The notes: generated by a model from the letters alone, not told the origin. 64,000 nucleotides of DNA from Tupaia tana (GCA_026018925.1 JAKSZU010000003.1:188639639-188703638), one strand, 5' to 3'. Shown: positions 21,760 to 34,284, counted from the stretch's first letter. Made by a program: numbers and translations.

Positions 21760-22515
21760 CATTTATATCTTTACTGTTGAACTGTCAGGACTGACAACAC
21801 TGACATTCTGTTCTAACCATATTTCCATGTTTTATGTCTATATTGGCTCTAATATTTGAAAACTAGTTAATAAGATTTACTATTACAACTCTGTAAATGG
21901 TATCAATATACATTTTTTCCCATGAGCTCATTGTAAGAACCCACATGCCATTCATGAAGAATATACCCAGCATCAAAATGATTTTTAAATTTTTTTCACT
22001 CTACCACTTGCTCTTCTCAGACCTTCCAATTATCCTTGGTCCTTTTCCCTTGGAATTTGCTGTTCAGAAACCCTCACTGCTCTCTTCTCCCTCATCTGGA
22101 TGGACTGCTCTTTGGTCTGCTGCACAGCTATAGTACTGCACATCTGTTCACTGCTCTCCTGGGTGCAGCCACTATTATTGGCATCTATTGCCTTCCTTCT
22201 TCTGGGTTATTCCTTTGTTTCCTAGTAAAGTACATTCTGATTGAAATATTGATTAAGAGTGGGTAGAAATTCAGCCTTCTAAGATCTTGCATGCCTGAAC
22301 TCACACATAATTGATAGTCTGGCTGGATATAGAATTCCAGACTCTCCCTCTCCCCACAAAAAATCATAGTCTATCTGAACTTTTTTCTAATATCATTTAT
22401 TTATCAGACAATGAATAAAAATGTCTGATCACATGACCATTTGGTGCCTATTACCTAATTATCTAGTGTCTCTGTCTCTGTTTCTATAGGAATCCTTAGG
22501 AACATTTTTTCTTGT
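21760..22515. other. Intronic stretch with a possible old LINE piece
   Basis: 22010-22390 (TTCTGGGTTATTCCTTTG, GGCTGGATATAGAATTCCAG) resembles reverse-oriented old LINE sequence, but I cannot name the subfamily. The rest is unassigned. Confidence 0.3.
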
Positions 22516-22521
22516 TTGGAG

Positions 22522-22792
22522 TGTGTTTTTTTTTAATTGCCAGAGGGCATATCAGCTCACCAGAGAGAGCCAGAGAGACAGAATGAGAAAGAGTTGGGGG
22601 GTAGAAATCTCCCCTTAATGGGGTATGGTCACACTAAAAATCCTTTTTCCTCCATTTCTCCATCCCATCAGGATTTGGGGTACCCATGGACATGTGCCTA
22701 GTGTGTTTCAAGCCAAAGGGGTTGGGACTCAAATCATCATCTGCCATATGGGATCTGGTTGCCTTAACCTTTAGGCAATGAGGCCAGCCCTG
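22522..22792 (-). mobile_element. tRNA-derived SINE, type B
   Basis: TTTTTTTAATTGCCAGAGGGCATATCAGCTC at left, CCTTAATGGGGTATGGTCACAC in the centre, and the inverted head ending AATGAGGCCAGCCC. It is diverged. Confidence 0.8.
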
Positions 22793-22799
22793 TTGTGAA

Positions 22800-23630
22800 T
22801 GTTCTATGAAACAAGAAGAAGGAAAAGAGAAAAAAAAAGCATAGGTCTCAAACTTATATAATGTAAAGTAAAATAAAATTTACCAGGCATGTCAAAATCA
22901 GTGATATTTTACCCTCAGTTGACTGTGTTTAATTTTGAAGGAAACCATCAAATTATTAAAACTTTTAGGTTTTGCATCAAAACAATGAAGCAAATGTAAA
23001 TAAGAAGTGTGGCATAATCTTCCATTCTCTGGGACAGAGCTTACCTTAACATGTAAGCGCACTTGAATGTCCAACTGACTTTTATACCCATAACTAAACA
23101 TAAATATAAGTTTTCAGAAACAAAGTTTATATAAAGGCAGGGACTCTGAAATCAGCGACTCTATATGTCCTGTGTTTGTTTTCTACACTGTTATGAAGTC
23201 CTAGCCTTTAAAAATAAACAGGCTAATGTAGCTGAACACACCAATAAGACTTAGAAGTGCTGAGGCCCACATCAACATCTGAACTAGCAGAGAAGACAGT
23301 TTCTGAAACACACAGCAAAGGGAAGCTGAAAATTTCCTGCTAAAGCTCTGAATATAGAAAGTTCTTTCATTTGTGGCTTTCTATCCTGGATATTAGATTT
23401 CTATATATTACCTTGGACAAGCACAGACGACAGTTATATCACATGTAGGATGTACTATAGGCCATGAGAGGCATTCTAAAACTCACATCCATTCTGTGAG
23501 GACAATTTAGGACCATCTACAATCATTAATTAATAAAAGACGGCAAGACTTGAAATTAACTGAAGAAATAAACTGCTCTTAAAGCAAAAAGAAACATCTC
23601 AATCTTTCAAAGGCATCAGAGGAAAATAAA
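22800..23630. other. Unannotated intronic stretch
   Basis: AT-rich sequence without recognisable repeats or genes. Confidence 0.3.
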
Positions 23631-23648
23631 GTTTAAAACTTTCAAATC

Positions 23649-23917
23649 AGGGACCAGCAGTTAACGCAATGGCTATGTTGCTGGACTTCCATGTAGTTGA
23701 CCGTGGTTAGAGTCCGGACCTCGCGGCTTAAACTCACGCCAAGTGCATGTGTGGCCATGCCCAAGATCCCGAGAGGAGAATGGAGGAGAAGGGATTGCAA
23801 CGTGGCCATGCCCCCTGGGTGGTGATTTCTCGCTTTCTGTCTCTCTGTCTCTCTCTGTCTTTCTGGCAAGCGCACGCACCCTATAGTAAAAACCTCTCCA
23901 AAAAAAGAAAAAAAAAA
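23649..23917 (+). mobile_element. tRNA-derived SINE, type A, with target duplication
   Basis: GGGACCAGCAGTTAACGCAATGG head and GTGGTTAGAGTCC B box. The 14-bp duplication AAAACTTTCAAATC lies at 23635-23648 and 23915-23928. Confidence 0.96.
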
Positions 23918-24089
23918 ACTTTCAAATCTATCCTTATAATAGTCAGTGCCTTGTTAATTGCCCAGAATAGATGTTGCTAGAACCTAATTTTGTTAATAGA
24001 CTTTTTCTTATGTGTTGAATCCTTTGTTGGTTTCCATTTAGAGTAATTTATGCTTTATTTGCCAAAAGCCAAGTTTCAAAGTTTGGATT

Positions 24090-24650
24090 TGGAGACTATA
24101 TGTTAACTAATCTAAGCTCATCAAGGGAAGTTTTCCTGATACTCAAAGAAAATAGCCCTGTAGATATGGGGCAGAAAGAGGAGCATGTGCAAAGGCCTGG
24201 AGGTGGGAAAGGACCTGATCTTTGCCAGAAGTGGAAGGAGATGGATGAGACTAAAGCAGAGAGAGGGGAACCAGTTGGAGATGAGGTCAGAGAGCTGTAG
24301 TAAGGCAAGTACTTTGGCGATGGCTCTGAGTGAGATGGGGAATCAGAGGGAAGTATGAGCAGAGCAGTGGCATATTGGGACTCACCGTTCAAAAGGATCC
24401 CTCTGGCTCCCATCTGGAAAATAAACCTTGGGCACAAATAAGGAAGTAGGAAGTCTACTTAGGAGGCTATGCCAATAATCCAGGTAAGAGATAATGGTTG
24501 TTAGGAAGGGTGCTGTTAGTGGGAGTAAAGGGAATTGGTCAGATTTTGGACTTATTTTGAAGGTAGAGCTAAAAAACTTTGCTGAGGGATTAGTGTGACA
24601 CAGAAAGAGGAGTCAAGGTTGGCACAAGATTTATAGCCAAGCAAAACATA
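24090..24650 (+). mobile_element. Ancient dispersed repeat, family not assigned
   Basis: AGCATGTGCAAAGGCCTGGAGG, GGATCCCTCTGGCTCCCAT, AATAATCCAGGTAAGAGATAATGG and GGACTTATTTTGAAGGTAGAGC are phrases of a common old mammalian interspersed repeat. I recognise the sequence but not its Repbase name. Confidence 0.6.
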
Positions 24651-24659
24651 GAGCTGCCC

Positions 24660-26470
24660 CTGATTGAGCTAGAGAAGACAGTGGGCAGAACAGGGTGGGA
24701 GTGTTCACAGGAGAGGTGTACATGGCTCAGTAGGGACACCTTATTGGTCAAGGCTACTGGATATATGGTTCAAGAGTTGAGAGAAAGGCCTAAACTTACC
24801 ATCCAAATTGAGTATTAACCAGCACAAAAATAGCAGGGATCCACAATCCCTGACCTACAATCCTGACAGCCAGAAAAAGTGCTAAAAATCTGGAACTTCC
24901 TTGGAAGTTTGGGTCCAAATCATTTGGCAATAAAATCTGACACAAGGCTACTGATTGTCGATATTTATTATTTATGTATGTGTGTATATAGAAATAGTCA
25001 TTTATTTGATCATGAAGGGCTTCCCCAGAATCTACTGGAGGTATTATGTAATATATAAAATATATACCAACCTTTTGAAAGCAAAAGGTTTTTAATTTCT
25101 GAACAAATCTGGCCTTAAGGGTTTTGGATAAGAGACATGAATCTGTAGTTTGAGCCATGACACTGGCAGAATGAGGACTGACCCCTGGGGCCCTCCAACA
25201 CTCAGCTATCAGGAAGATGAGGACAGACCTGGCCAGATGTCTGGAAAGGCCTCAGTACAGAGGCCTGACCTCTACCACCCTGGGTGGAGTCTACTTTGAC
25301 TTCCCTATTTCCTCCCTCCCAACCACCACCAAACAGACACACTGTCAGTGACACACAGCTTATAACAGCCTTGTTCTTTTTTTAGATTTCTCTATGTTTT
25401 CAAAAGAGATAGCAAAAAAGACTCCATTGCCTCCCCCTCCCTGCTCACACACACAAACACACACACTACAATTTTTATTAATCCAGTTGTAACACTGATT
25501 TCATGCATCACCAACCTAATTCTTTTCTTCATTTTTTTGCGAGGTAGCGTTTGTGTAGTGAGAAAAAAAGATGCAAAAAAACAGTGAACTAATGCTTGAA
25601 GTTAGCATAAAGGCATTTCCCATTGCTAGGAAGACTGTTTGTTGCTGTAGCTCTCACACATTTGAATGTCTCACCCCCCACTACTAAACACCTCAGACCC
25701 CAAATTCTGACCAAATGCAGTTGTTGGGGGTGCTGCAGCAGGGTTCCCCAAGATGAAGGCCTTTTGTAAGACAACACTGGAGCTACACACTAATACCTGA
25801 ACCCCCTACCCAGGGTGCCCTCTCAGGTCACAGAGCCACAGGGTCCCCACAGGTGCAGCCTGATGTTTGAAGGCAAGATGCAGATGAGGGGTAAAAGCAT
25901 CTAGACCAGAAGTCAGGTGATGACAAGGCTGAATAGCTGCTGTGGGAAGCTACTGTTCCTACATTCATTCCTGGGGGATACAAGTGCTCTGAGTTGACAG
26001 GTTTGCCAAAGATAAGTAGTCTTATAAACAGTGAAAAATAAAAAATGGAAAGGCAATCCCACTCCTGAATCCACCCAGCTCACTGAATGGATCTATATTC
26101 AGCTGCCTTTTCCCTAGTCCTGCTCCCCAATTTTCCCCAGCCACTTCTCCTGCCCACACTGCAGCTTCCAAGACTCAGAAGACCTCCACATTAGCCTAAA
26201 CTGCTGGCTAAAAAAAAGGGAAGGAGGAAGGGGAAAATGGTCAACTTAAATACCCTAGTTGGACTGTTGTTCAAAGACAAGTCCTAGATTTTCTCAAAGA
26301 TCTCTATTGGGTAATGGGGTTCTTCCCACTAACCTACCCAATGCCTTCCTGGGACTTAGGGATGAAGAAGACCAAGCCACAGCTATCCATTGTGGCCCTC
26401 ATCATGACCCCTTTGAAGAGATTTCTCAAGCCCTTTCCCTGGTCCTCTAATACAGATATAGTAAGTGTTG
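24660..26470. other. Unannotated intronic stretch
   Basis: It holds an imperfect CA/AAC-rich tract at 25446-25469 and otherwise no repeat or gene that I can support. Confidence 0.3.
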
Positions 26471-26471
26471 T

Positions 26472-26713
26472 TGTTTGTTTAATTGCCAGAGTGAGCATGC
26501 CCTCACCAGAGAGACAGAGGGAAAGAGTTTAGGAGAAAGCACCGCCTAGTGGGGCACGGTCATGTCACAATCCTGTTTCCTCCATTTCTCCATCTGTCAG
26601 GATTTGGGGTATGCATATGTGTTTTCAAATCGCCAAAACTGAGACTCAAACCGCTGTCAACCATGTGGGAACTGGCTCCTTTATCCACTAGACGATGAAG
26701 GTTACCCTGTGGT
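26472..26713 (-). mobile_element. tRNA-derived SINE, type B
   Basis: GTTTAATTGCCAGAGTGAGCATGCCCTC, CCTAGTGGGGCACGGTCATG, and the inverted head through CTCAAACCGCTGTCAACCATG. Confidence 0.75.
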
Positions 26714-26714
26714 G

Positions 26715-29065
26715 GTTGTTTTTGATGCCTTGTTTAGGATTCATAATGATAAGTACTCTAAAGAAAAAAGGGTTGATAACATTATCCCTTTTCTTCCTAA
26801 GGATGTTTTCTCTGACTCCAAAGGCTGTCCATTTACCTTAGATGATTAAGAAGGATTAATGAAACTAATTGTGTTAGCAACAGGACTGTCCTGCTAAAGC
26901 CTGCAAACCATGAGTCCCTCTGATTGTTTCAAGATACCTCTCCACCACCAACCCTGGTAAACTTCCATAAAGGAAACGCTTGGCTGTGCCCCTGCAGAGA
27001 GCCAGGTGTGCAGAGTCAGCACTATGCAGGACAGGGGACTGGCAGCCTCCAGGGTGTGAAACAAGCCTGCCAACCTCCCAAGAGTGCCAAGGAAAAGTCA
27101 GCGATCCAATAAGCATATCCTGCAAATACAAGGCCACATTCTCCTCATCCCCAGGACTATAACCCTCTGGGCAAGCATCTGCTGTACAAACAACCCAGCA
27201 ATACAGGAACAGAACCAGATTCCCAGAGCATATGCATCTGAGATACCTCTGTGGCTGCCAGTGGCAAAGCTCATAGGTGGATGTGGCTTGGAAACAACCT
27301 GGGAAGTGCAGCCAAAGGAGGCATTATGGAACACCTGAAGCTCTCTGTCACAGGCAGATGGAAGCTGTTCTCCTAGGAAGCCTGCAGGTGGCATTTAAAC
27401 CAAGCAGCTAGGCATGCCTGCCACTATGGCCTCCTCATGCCTTCCTTTCTGCTACCACCCCCTGAGTCTACTGCTGTGGAGTGATTATCCTGGAGTGCAA
27501 CACATACCATGGTACCTAATTACTCAAATATGAGAAAATCCACCACGCGCTTCTCCTTGAAAGTCAAGTTATTCTCTGATTCTTTAGTTCATTAATCTAT
27601 CAGTGAACAGCAGGTTTCCTGATTTAATGGGATCCAAAGGTTTCAATAGCCAGTCTGAGAAAGTAAATTCAGCAGCTTAGCCATTTGGTATGAAATATGT
27701 TCCAACCAATTCCAGTTTCCTTTCATCGAAAAAGAACAGAGAATCTAAGTTACTGCTAAGAAACCCTATAACCGTAGGTGTGGTGTTTGAGGCAGTGAGA
27801 AAATTTAGGTTGTATAAACATCTCAAACCTTAAGAATCACAGCCCTGGGAATCTACCCTGATATTCAGAGCCCTAGCTGAGTGCCAGATTGCCTGCAGCA
27901 CAGGACTTGAAAGCTAGAGACTACTTCCCCCAAAGCCTGGGTGCTTGGGGGACAGAGTCCCAGTCTATTTGTCTTCCTTGGGCCTAGTATGGTGCCTGGG
28001 CAATTGGGGTGGGTGGGGATGTAACAGATGTTACTTACATGGAAGTGGCTAATAGAGCCCAGTCAGAAGACTAAATTCACAATCACTTATCTGTGATTAT
28101 GTTTTATGTGAGACGTTAAGCATCAATCACAGGCCCTTTAGCAGGAAAGAAAGGCCATTATTAATGTGAGTTTTGCATAAGGGAATCATACCAAAATAAA
28201 AAATTAAGAAGAAACTTTCCTTACACAGATGAAAGATTAAAAAGCAATCCCTCCTAAATAAAGCAGAGAAAGGAAGTTAGTATTCGGGAAAAGATTTAGC
28301 CTTGATTATTCAACTTACTCAGTGAGTGACACGGATTCATACCTCCTGCCCCACAGTGTCCCAACTGCACCCTGACCACTATCAACATTGCCAAATCATC
28401 TTAGATAAGCAGGTTGAAATTGCAAAGCCTGTATCACAAAGCTCTCTACTGCCCAGAGTCTTTGCAGGGCAATCCAAATGCAGGCAAGAGGTAGAAAACA
28501 AGCATGCAGTGCTGGGGACTGCTGGCAGTTGGCCTCACAGCAGTGGCCAGCAATAGGCTCGTCCATAGCCTACCCCAGCCCTGCAGGCAGGATGTGGGGA
28601 GCTCCAGAGACTGTGCACCCCCACACACACTGGGCCCTGACATTATCTGCTGGGACTGCTCGTGGGTACACAATTTTGGCTGCTTTCTAATTTTTCCCAA
28701 GAGCCCACAGCACTTCTTTCCAAGGCTGGCTCAAGTTTCATTCTGTGTAAACCAGCCACTCCTAAAATGCATGGGCCTTCCCCAAACTACAAAATTGCTT
28801 TTTTACCTTCTGGAGATGACAGGAACATTTAGCTTCCCTGTCTCTGTGTGCTTTTGTACACACATGAATTTGATGTACACAATAACTGACATACGCTGAC
28901 TTTACACAATTATTTCTGAAAAGGTATATACAAAGCACTTGGAAAGAGAAAGCACTGGGCAAGTGCCAGGACATTCTGTGGCCTGTTCTCTCAGGCCTTC
29001 ATCGGGAGCCATTTACAGGTTCTCCCACACCCTACTCTTCCCATCGCATCAGTCACTAAGCCCCC
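26715..29065. other. Repeat-poor intronic stretch
   Basis: Over 2 kb has only a possible L2 scrap near 27925-28010. 27500-27800 is AT-rich with retained CpGs (CCACGCGCTTC, TTTCATCGAAA) and no repeat, making it a possible conserved block. Overlapping open frames at 26.9-27.4 kb occur on both strands and are not supported as genes. Confidence 0.3.
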
Positions 29066-29070
29066 ACAAG

Positions 29071-29105
29071 TCTTTCTTTCTTTCTTTCTTTCTCTCTCTC
29101 TCTCC

Positions 29106-29164
<59 letters not shown>
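29071..29164. repeat. (TTTC)n microsatellite at a SINE tail
   Basis: About 94 bp of TTTC units with a short CT-only interruption. It lies exactly where the inverted poly-A tail of the neighbouring SINE is expected, so it has grown from that tail. Confidence 0.95.
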
Positions 29165-29165
<1 letters not shown>

Positions 29166-29416
29166 TAGAGGTTTTTGCTATAGGGTGCATGCACTTGCCA
29201 GACAGACAGAGAGAGACAGAGAGACAGAAAGCGAGAAATCACCCCCCCAGGGAGGATGGCCACGCTGCAATCCCTTCTCCTCCATTCTCCTCTCGGGATC
29301 TTGGGCACACATGCACACGCGCCCGGCATGAGTTTAAGCCACTGGGTCCGGGACTTGAACCGCGGTCGACTACGTGGGAGTCCAGCGACATAGCCATTAC
29401 GCTAACTGCTGGTCCC
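29165..29416 (-). mobile_element. tRNA-derived SINE, type A (young)
   Basis: TAGAGGTTTTTGCTATAGGGTGCATGC to GCTAACTGCTGGTCCC in reverse. The flanking AAGTC(T/C)TTCTT repeat at about 29067 and 29417 is its target duplication. Confidence 0.95.
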
Positions 29417-29579
29417 AAGTCCTTCTTCATAAGCTGTTATGCTTACCCTTTGGTTCCCACTCCTGGTGCCAGCCCTCAGAGCCTCCAGCTTGATAGTGTC
29501 TAGATCTTCTCTTAATCTCTTAGGCAGTAAAAAATCCACCCAGCCTGTGGAACTCAACTGAGCCATCTACAATATAGCT

Positions 29580-30025
29580 GCCATCAGACTCCTCTTGCCC
29601 TAAAACTTCCATCTGGCCACATTCAGTTCCTCAACATGGCAGCCTACTTCTCTTGCACTATGCTGTGTTTCCTACACCTTATTTACCACTGTAATTACCC
29701 AGTACCCTGGCCAGCCTCATCTAGCCACCAACTTGCCCAAGTTCTCCCTGACATGCCAGTCCCCAAACCAGCCTTACACTGGGGCCCCAAATGCATTCCT
29801 CTGTGGGTCCCACCCTATCTTCTCATGCTCTTCTGCAGCATTCTCCCTCGCAGCCACTCCATGGCATTGAACATCATCTAGGTCACAGCAATCTCTTCTC
29901 ACTTCCATTACTAGTTATCAGGTCTCCACAGGAAGCTCTTCAAGGGCATCACCTACCCTATACTCCACTAACCATCCTTGGTCCCAGGGCCTAGTACACA
30001 AGAGTCAATCAATAAACACCTGTAG
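29580..30025 (+). mobile_element. L2 LINE 3' region
   Basis: GGTCCCAGGGCCTAGTACACAAGAGTCAATCAATAAACACC at the right end is a clear L2 terminus. The C-rich sequence upstream fits the L2 3' region but is more diverged. Confidence 0.6.
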
Positions 30026-30029
30026 TTTG

Positions 30030-31115
30030 TTTTCACTCCAGGCTGTTAGTCTCTATCTCTTCCTTTAGCACGTGTAACTTAGAAGTAATAATTACTTCAA
30101 CTTTTAAATATTCAATGCTTAGTATAGTAACTCTAGATATAAATATTATTTTTAAAATGCTGTACTTCCTTTCCATCAAACAACTAGTCGCTAAGTACTA
30201 CAAAAGGTAGTGTGCTTATAGCCCATGAGATTACTGTAATGGTACAGGGGGGTTGGGAGAACTTGAAGGAGTGACACATCTCTGCTAGCCTTGGAAATTC
30301 TGAACACAGAGCCTCTACCACCTTCCTTCTTCAGGTTTGGCTCCCCTGCTCTTTGAGGTCAAGAAATGCTGGCTCTGTGAATATCTTATGTAAGATGACT
30401 TGTCACCAGACCTACACGAGCTTTCTGGAAGTGAGGGTGCTACAGCTAGGACTTCAGAGATTTCAGCTTGCTGTCATGGGAGAAATATCCAGAAGTCCAG
30501 GTTTCTTCCCTTACTTTTTGCCACTAAGGGCCACATGACCAAAGAGTCACCCAGGGCCTCAGTTGCCTCAATTATACACTCTTGCAGAGCCAGCGTAGAA
30601 AACTGCAACTATCATGCATCAAACAAGATGTTTAGAATGATCAAGAAATCAACAATGAAGAGAAAGAAGCATTTGGTTTTAAAATTTTTGTAGCTTTTGT
30701 GTCCTTAATTAAGGCTTCTTAAGGATCTTACTTCCAAATAACTAAGTTAAAATATTAAACTCTGTAATTCCTTCTGCCACAAGTTACTTCTCCCGCTGGC
30801 ATTTAACATCCTTTGAAACCCAAGCCTGACTGAAGTTTCCAACTCTCCCATTCCTTATGCTTCAGCCATATTGCCCTCCTACTACAACAGGCCTTTCTCA
30901 TTCCATCCTTACTTAGCATGATTTGTTCCTCCCAAACTCCCTCCTCTAAAAAGTACTAGTAAAATCTACCTTTATGCTTAGTCTATCTTTCACTGGAATC
31001 TATCCTTCCTCTCTATAATGGAGTCTCTCACAGGCAGGTTTGTGCCTAGCTCTTTCTCTCTGATCCCCGGAGATTTCTCTCACTCCCTATGAGAGACACA
31101 TGGAATATTTCTGGG
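30030..31115. other. Unannotated stretch with possible L2 remnant
   Basis: 30820-31050 has the C/T-rich, stop-rich look of an L2 3' region, but no diagnostic phrase is intact. The rest is unassigned. Confidence 0.3.
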
Positions 31116-31136
31116 CACTTAAAAAGTGGCCAGTAA

Positions 31137-31432
31137 GGACCAGCAGGTAGTGTGGCATTTAAGGTGCTGGATTCCACATGGCTAACTCCATGGTTCAAGT
31201 CTTGGACCTAGCAGCTAGAAAAACATGTTGGGTGCGTGTGAGTGTATGTCCAAAAATCCCAAGAAGAGAATGGAAAAGATGGGATTTGGGCATGGCCATC
31301 CTCCCTAGGGGGTGATTTCTCATTTCCTCCTCTCTCTGTTTCTCTCTGATGAGTGCATGCACCCTATGGCAAAAATCTAAATAAATAAATAGATAGATAG
31401 ACAGATAGATAGATAAATAAAAGAAACAAAAA
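31137..31432 (+). mobile_element. tRNA-derived SINE, older relative of type A, with target duplication
   Basis: GGACCAGCAGGTAGTGTGGC head, GGTTCAAGTCTTGG B box and a tail that has become (GATA)n at about 31389-31420. The 16-bp duplication AAAAAGTGGCCAGTAA at 31121-31136 and 31433-31448 is perfect. Confidence 0.96.
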
Positions 31433-31449
31433 AAAAAGTGGCCAGTAAA

Positions 31450-32305
31450 CTCTTGTTGGTTAAATGACATAATACCAAGAAAAACTGAAGTGTGTGATGT
31501 TTCCATTACATTCAACTGGAAATCCCATTGATGATTCACCTCCTTCAGTCTAACCCATTTAAAATATCCTGCTTTATTTTGCTGCTGGGTTCATCTTAGT
31601 CCCATGAAAGTACTGCAGCCAGGTCCCATCTGCATTCTCCAGACCAGTGATCACTTCCAACTCCTGTTACATTCACTAACTCTTCAAAGCAACAACCACT
31701 CCAGACCCATACATTATGAAGGCAGTGGGCTGTGCAATGACACAGCCCAAACCCATCTTGATGCAATTATTTCCTTGTGTTCTTTCTTCCCTGTACTCTT
31801 ACTATTGTTCTTCATTGATTTAGAGAGCTATGTTGAAGCTTTATAGGAAAAATGAATCATGACTTGCTATGCATTCCACACTTCTTGATGCACGACCATG
31901 GTTTCAAAGCTCTAGTTAGGGTTCTCAAGACTCTGAGTTGAGCTATTTCACAAACCAACTTGCTATACAGTGTCATACTGATTTGGCCTCAGTCCTTTAA
32001 TTTCTTACATCCCATCTGCATTATGCATGAGCTGCTTTCCTGTCACCTGGACTCTCATCCCAGGCCCAGGAACATGAAAAAACACATGCTAACAACTAAT
32101 TGGGTGGGCAAAGAGCAAGCTGGAAGAAAAGAACCACCCCTGGAACCACAGAATGGCCACTCAGCTCCATGACTAAAGTGATTGTGGACCATGTATCCTC
32201 TTGGATCCAGTGGCCCTTGACCTATAAGGGTGGTTTTCTCCCAACTGCTCCAGAGGAAAGGCAGAGTTATGAGTCCTCAAGGCAAGAGGAAAAGGCATAC
32301 CGCAT
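31450..32305. other. Unannotated intronic stretch
   Basis: No repeat or gene supported. Confidence 0.3.
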
Positions 32306-32309
32306 AATG

Positions 32310-32540
32310 TACAGAGTGTGAATTTGGAAGCCAGACTACCTGGGCTTGAGCCCAGCTTAGCAGTCGTGTGACCTTGGGAAAGTCAATTACAACTTTATTC
32401 CCAATCTGCACACTGAGGAAAACAATAATACCTACTTTATAGTGTTATAATGAGGCTCTGATGAGTTAATTTAAACAAAAATGCATAGGAACTATGCCTG
32501 ACAGAATAAATATTCACCATTATTATCATAGTTACTATTA
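32310..32540 (+). mobile_element. MIR element, near full length
   Basis: GAAGCCAGACTACCTGGGCTTGAGCCC, GTGTGACCTTGGGAAAGTCAAT, CAATAATACCTACTTTATAGTG and AACTATGCCTGACAGAATAAATATTCACC follow the forward MIR in order. Confidence 0.85.
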
Positions 32541-33207
32541 TTACCTATTCTACTTCACTTTCTTTAGGCAGGAGAGCAAATATTTCATTCTCAATACAGA
32601 GCTTCCTGTCTCAGGAGACTCAACACTCCAAATACTTTCTTCTCCCTACCTTCTTTTTGTGCCTCCAACATTTCAAACATCAAATATCCCTTCCAACACT
32701 TAAACCATCATGCTGAACCGTTTCTTACTTGCTTTCTCTCCTCAGCAAACACCCCAGATTCTCACAAGCTACTGGATATATTTGGTGGCAAATACAAGAA
32801 TGTTTACACAGGTTTTTATCATTATACATATTTTGGAAACATGCATGGTGAGTGCTGAAACAGGGCAAAGGAGAAAACAATGCATTAAAAAGATCAAAAA
32901 CAGGTTTCCACCTCCTCATAACAATACTACAGTGGTCATTCTCCACCAAAGCTAGAGAACCATTTGAGCCTTCTGTTCTGAATTCTTCTGAATTCAAAAT
33001 GCCAGCTCTAAGAGCCAGACTGGAAGGGAGGTAAGGCAGATGGGGGGAAAATGAGGATAAAAGGAGAGTAGAAGTATTGAATCACAAAGTGTAAGATGAA
33101 CCCTTTAGATGTTCTCATCTAATAACACAGTTTCTGAGAGACTTGCCCACTGGAGGTCTGTCCTTCCCAAGCAAACATCTGTCATGATGACTGAGACACA
33201 GCATAGT

Positions 33208-33326
33208 TTATTCTTTCTTAGCTAAAACTTCCGGTGGGGTATTGATCTCATAAATGTTATCCTTATGGCTCAGATGAAAGTCAGCTTCAAATCCAGAAGG
33301 GGGTGTGGGGCCACTGCATCCATCTT
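33208..33326 (-). other. Exon-like segment (candidate terminal exon, sense to PRKCE)
   Basis: Read on the minus strand, a strong acceptor (TTTCTATCTTTTTGGCTTCAG) precedes a 38-codon open frame that needs a phase-1 junction, beginning DGCSGPTPPSGFEADFHLSH and ending in TAA at 33208-33210. An AATAAA signal overlaps the stop (33207-33212) and a TGCTGTGTCT GU-rich stretch follows. I do not recognise the peptide. PRKCE exon 1 should end at phase 0, and in that frame the segment gives only 18 codons (KMDAVAPHPLLDLKLTFI) before TGA. It may be an alternative last exon, an exon of an unannotated transcript, or chance. Confidence 0.3.
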
Positions 33327-33579
33327 CTGAAGCCAAAAAGATAGAAATCTACAAGTTGCAAGATTGATTTTTGTTTATGCCTTCAATCCCAAATATTTGG
33401 AACAAAAACACTGATGTAACAAAAACTAACCCTATGAATGCCAAAAAATAAAAACAGAATTTAAACTGCTGTGTTACAGATAATAAATTTTACCTTATGA
33501 ACAAATCAATTATGTAAAACGATTATGAAATTCCTATTTCACTGAAAGGAGTAGAGCCACAGAATCATAAATGTGTTAC

Positions 33580-33719
33580 CTTCTTTTCTCCTGTCATACT
33601 TGAAAGACCAGAATCATTTAAACTCTTCCCAGCTGTAGGTCTGAGAAGGACAAATTCCAGAGACTCTGCATCTGGTCTGATTGCTGAACAAAACTCTGCC
33701 TCTGCCTTGCCCAGACACC
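33580..33719 (-). other. Exon-like segment upstream of the candidate terminal exon
   Basis: On the minus strand a CTGCCTGCTTGCAG acceptor and an AAAAGAAG / GTAACA donor bound 140 nt. One frame is open throughout (GCLGKAEAEFCSAIR onward, ending TGEKK), and the others stop near the end. A 253-nt gap with consensus ends separates it from the segment at 33208-33326, but the open frame joins that segment in its short frame, not the 38-codon one. The segment could also be a decayed repeat. Confidence 0.2.
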
Positions 33720-33724
33720 CTGCA

Positions 33725-34280
33725 AGCAGGCAGTGAGATGTTCACCTGATTCCTTCCACTCACGGAGGGCAGGCAGGCAAGGAGAGAGAAAAAAACATTA
33801 GGTTTGCCTTAAAAAGCAGGATTCCATTTCCGGCTTTTCTCTGGTTATCACAGTGACCTCAGACCTAGTTGAGGCTCACTGTAGGCAGAATTTGAGGGTT
33901 ACTTGAGGATTTTAAAAGATAAAGTATTTGAAAGTTGGCACTTGATGAACTAAAAAGCCCTGTTACACACAAACTGTCAAACCCAGTAACAATTTAGCTA
34001 CTGCTATTAGTACAAGGTATACGGTTGCGGCTGGGGCTGTGGAGGGGTGCCAGAAAGAGGTCCTCCCCCAAGGGCATGTTCCTCTCCAACCACACACACT
34101 TTAACACTCTCAGCAGATAGTCTCTTATGAGTCATATCCTTACAATCTTTTTTCTCCACTTTCTATGCCCCTATGGATTTTTAGTAATACTTACTGTAAT
34201 TATCAAAGTTCACAGTAGTAATTGCAGAAAACATATTTTATTTGATTCTCACAACAACCCCTGAGAAGGTGATCTCTCTC
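33725..34280. other. Unannotated intronic stretch
   Basis: Nothing that I can name. Confidence 0.3.
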
Positions 34281-34284
34281 TTCC

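Noticed and set aside
26874-27394. Several overlapping open frames of 60-98 codons
   Set aside because: They occupy both strands and several frames of one GC-moderate segment. No frame has splice sites, a poly-A signal or recognisable homology.
29071-29164. A CRISPR-like or regulatory repeat array
   Set aside because: It is a plain TTTC microsatellite grown from a SINE tail, with no spacers and a eukaryotic context.
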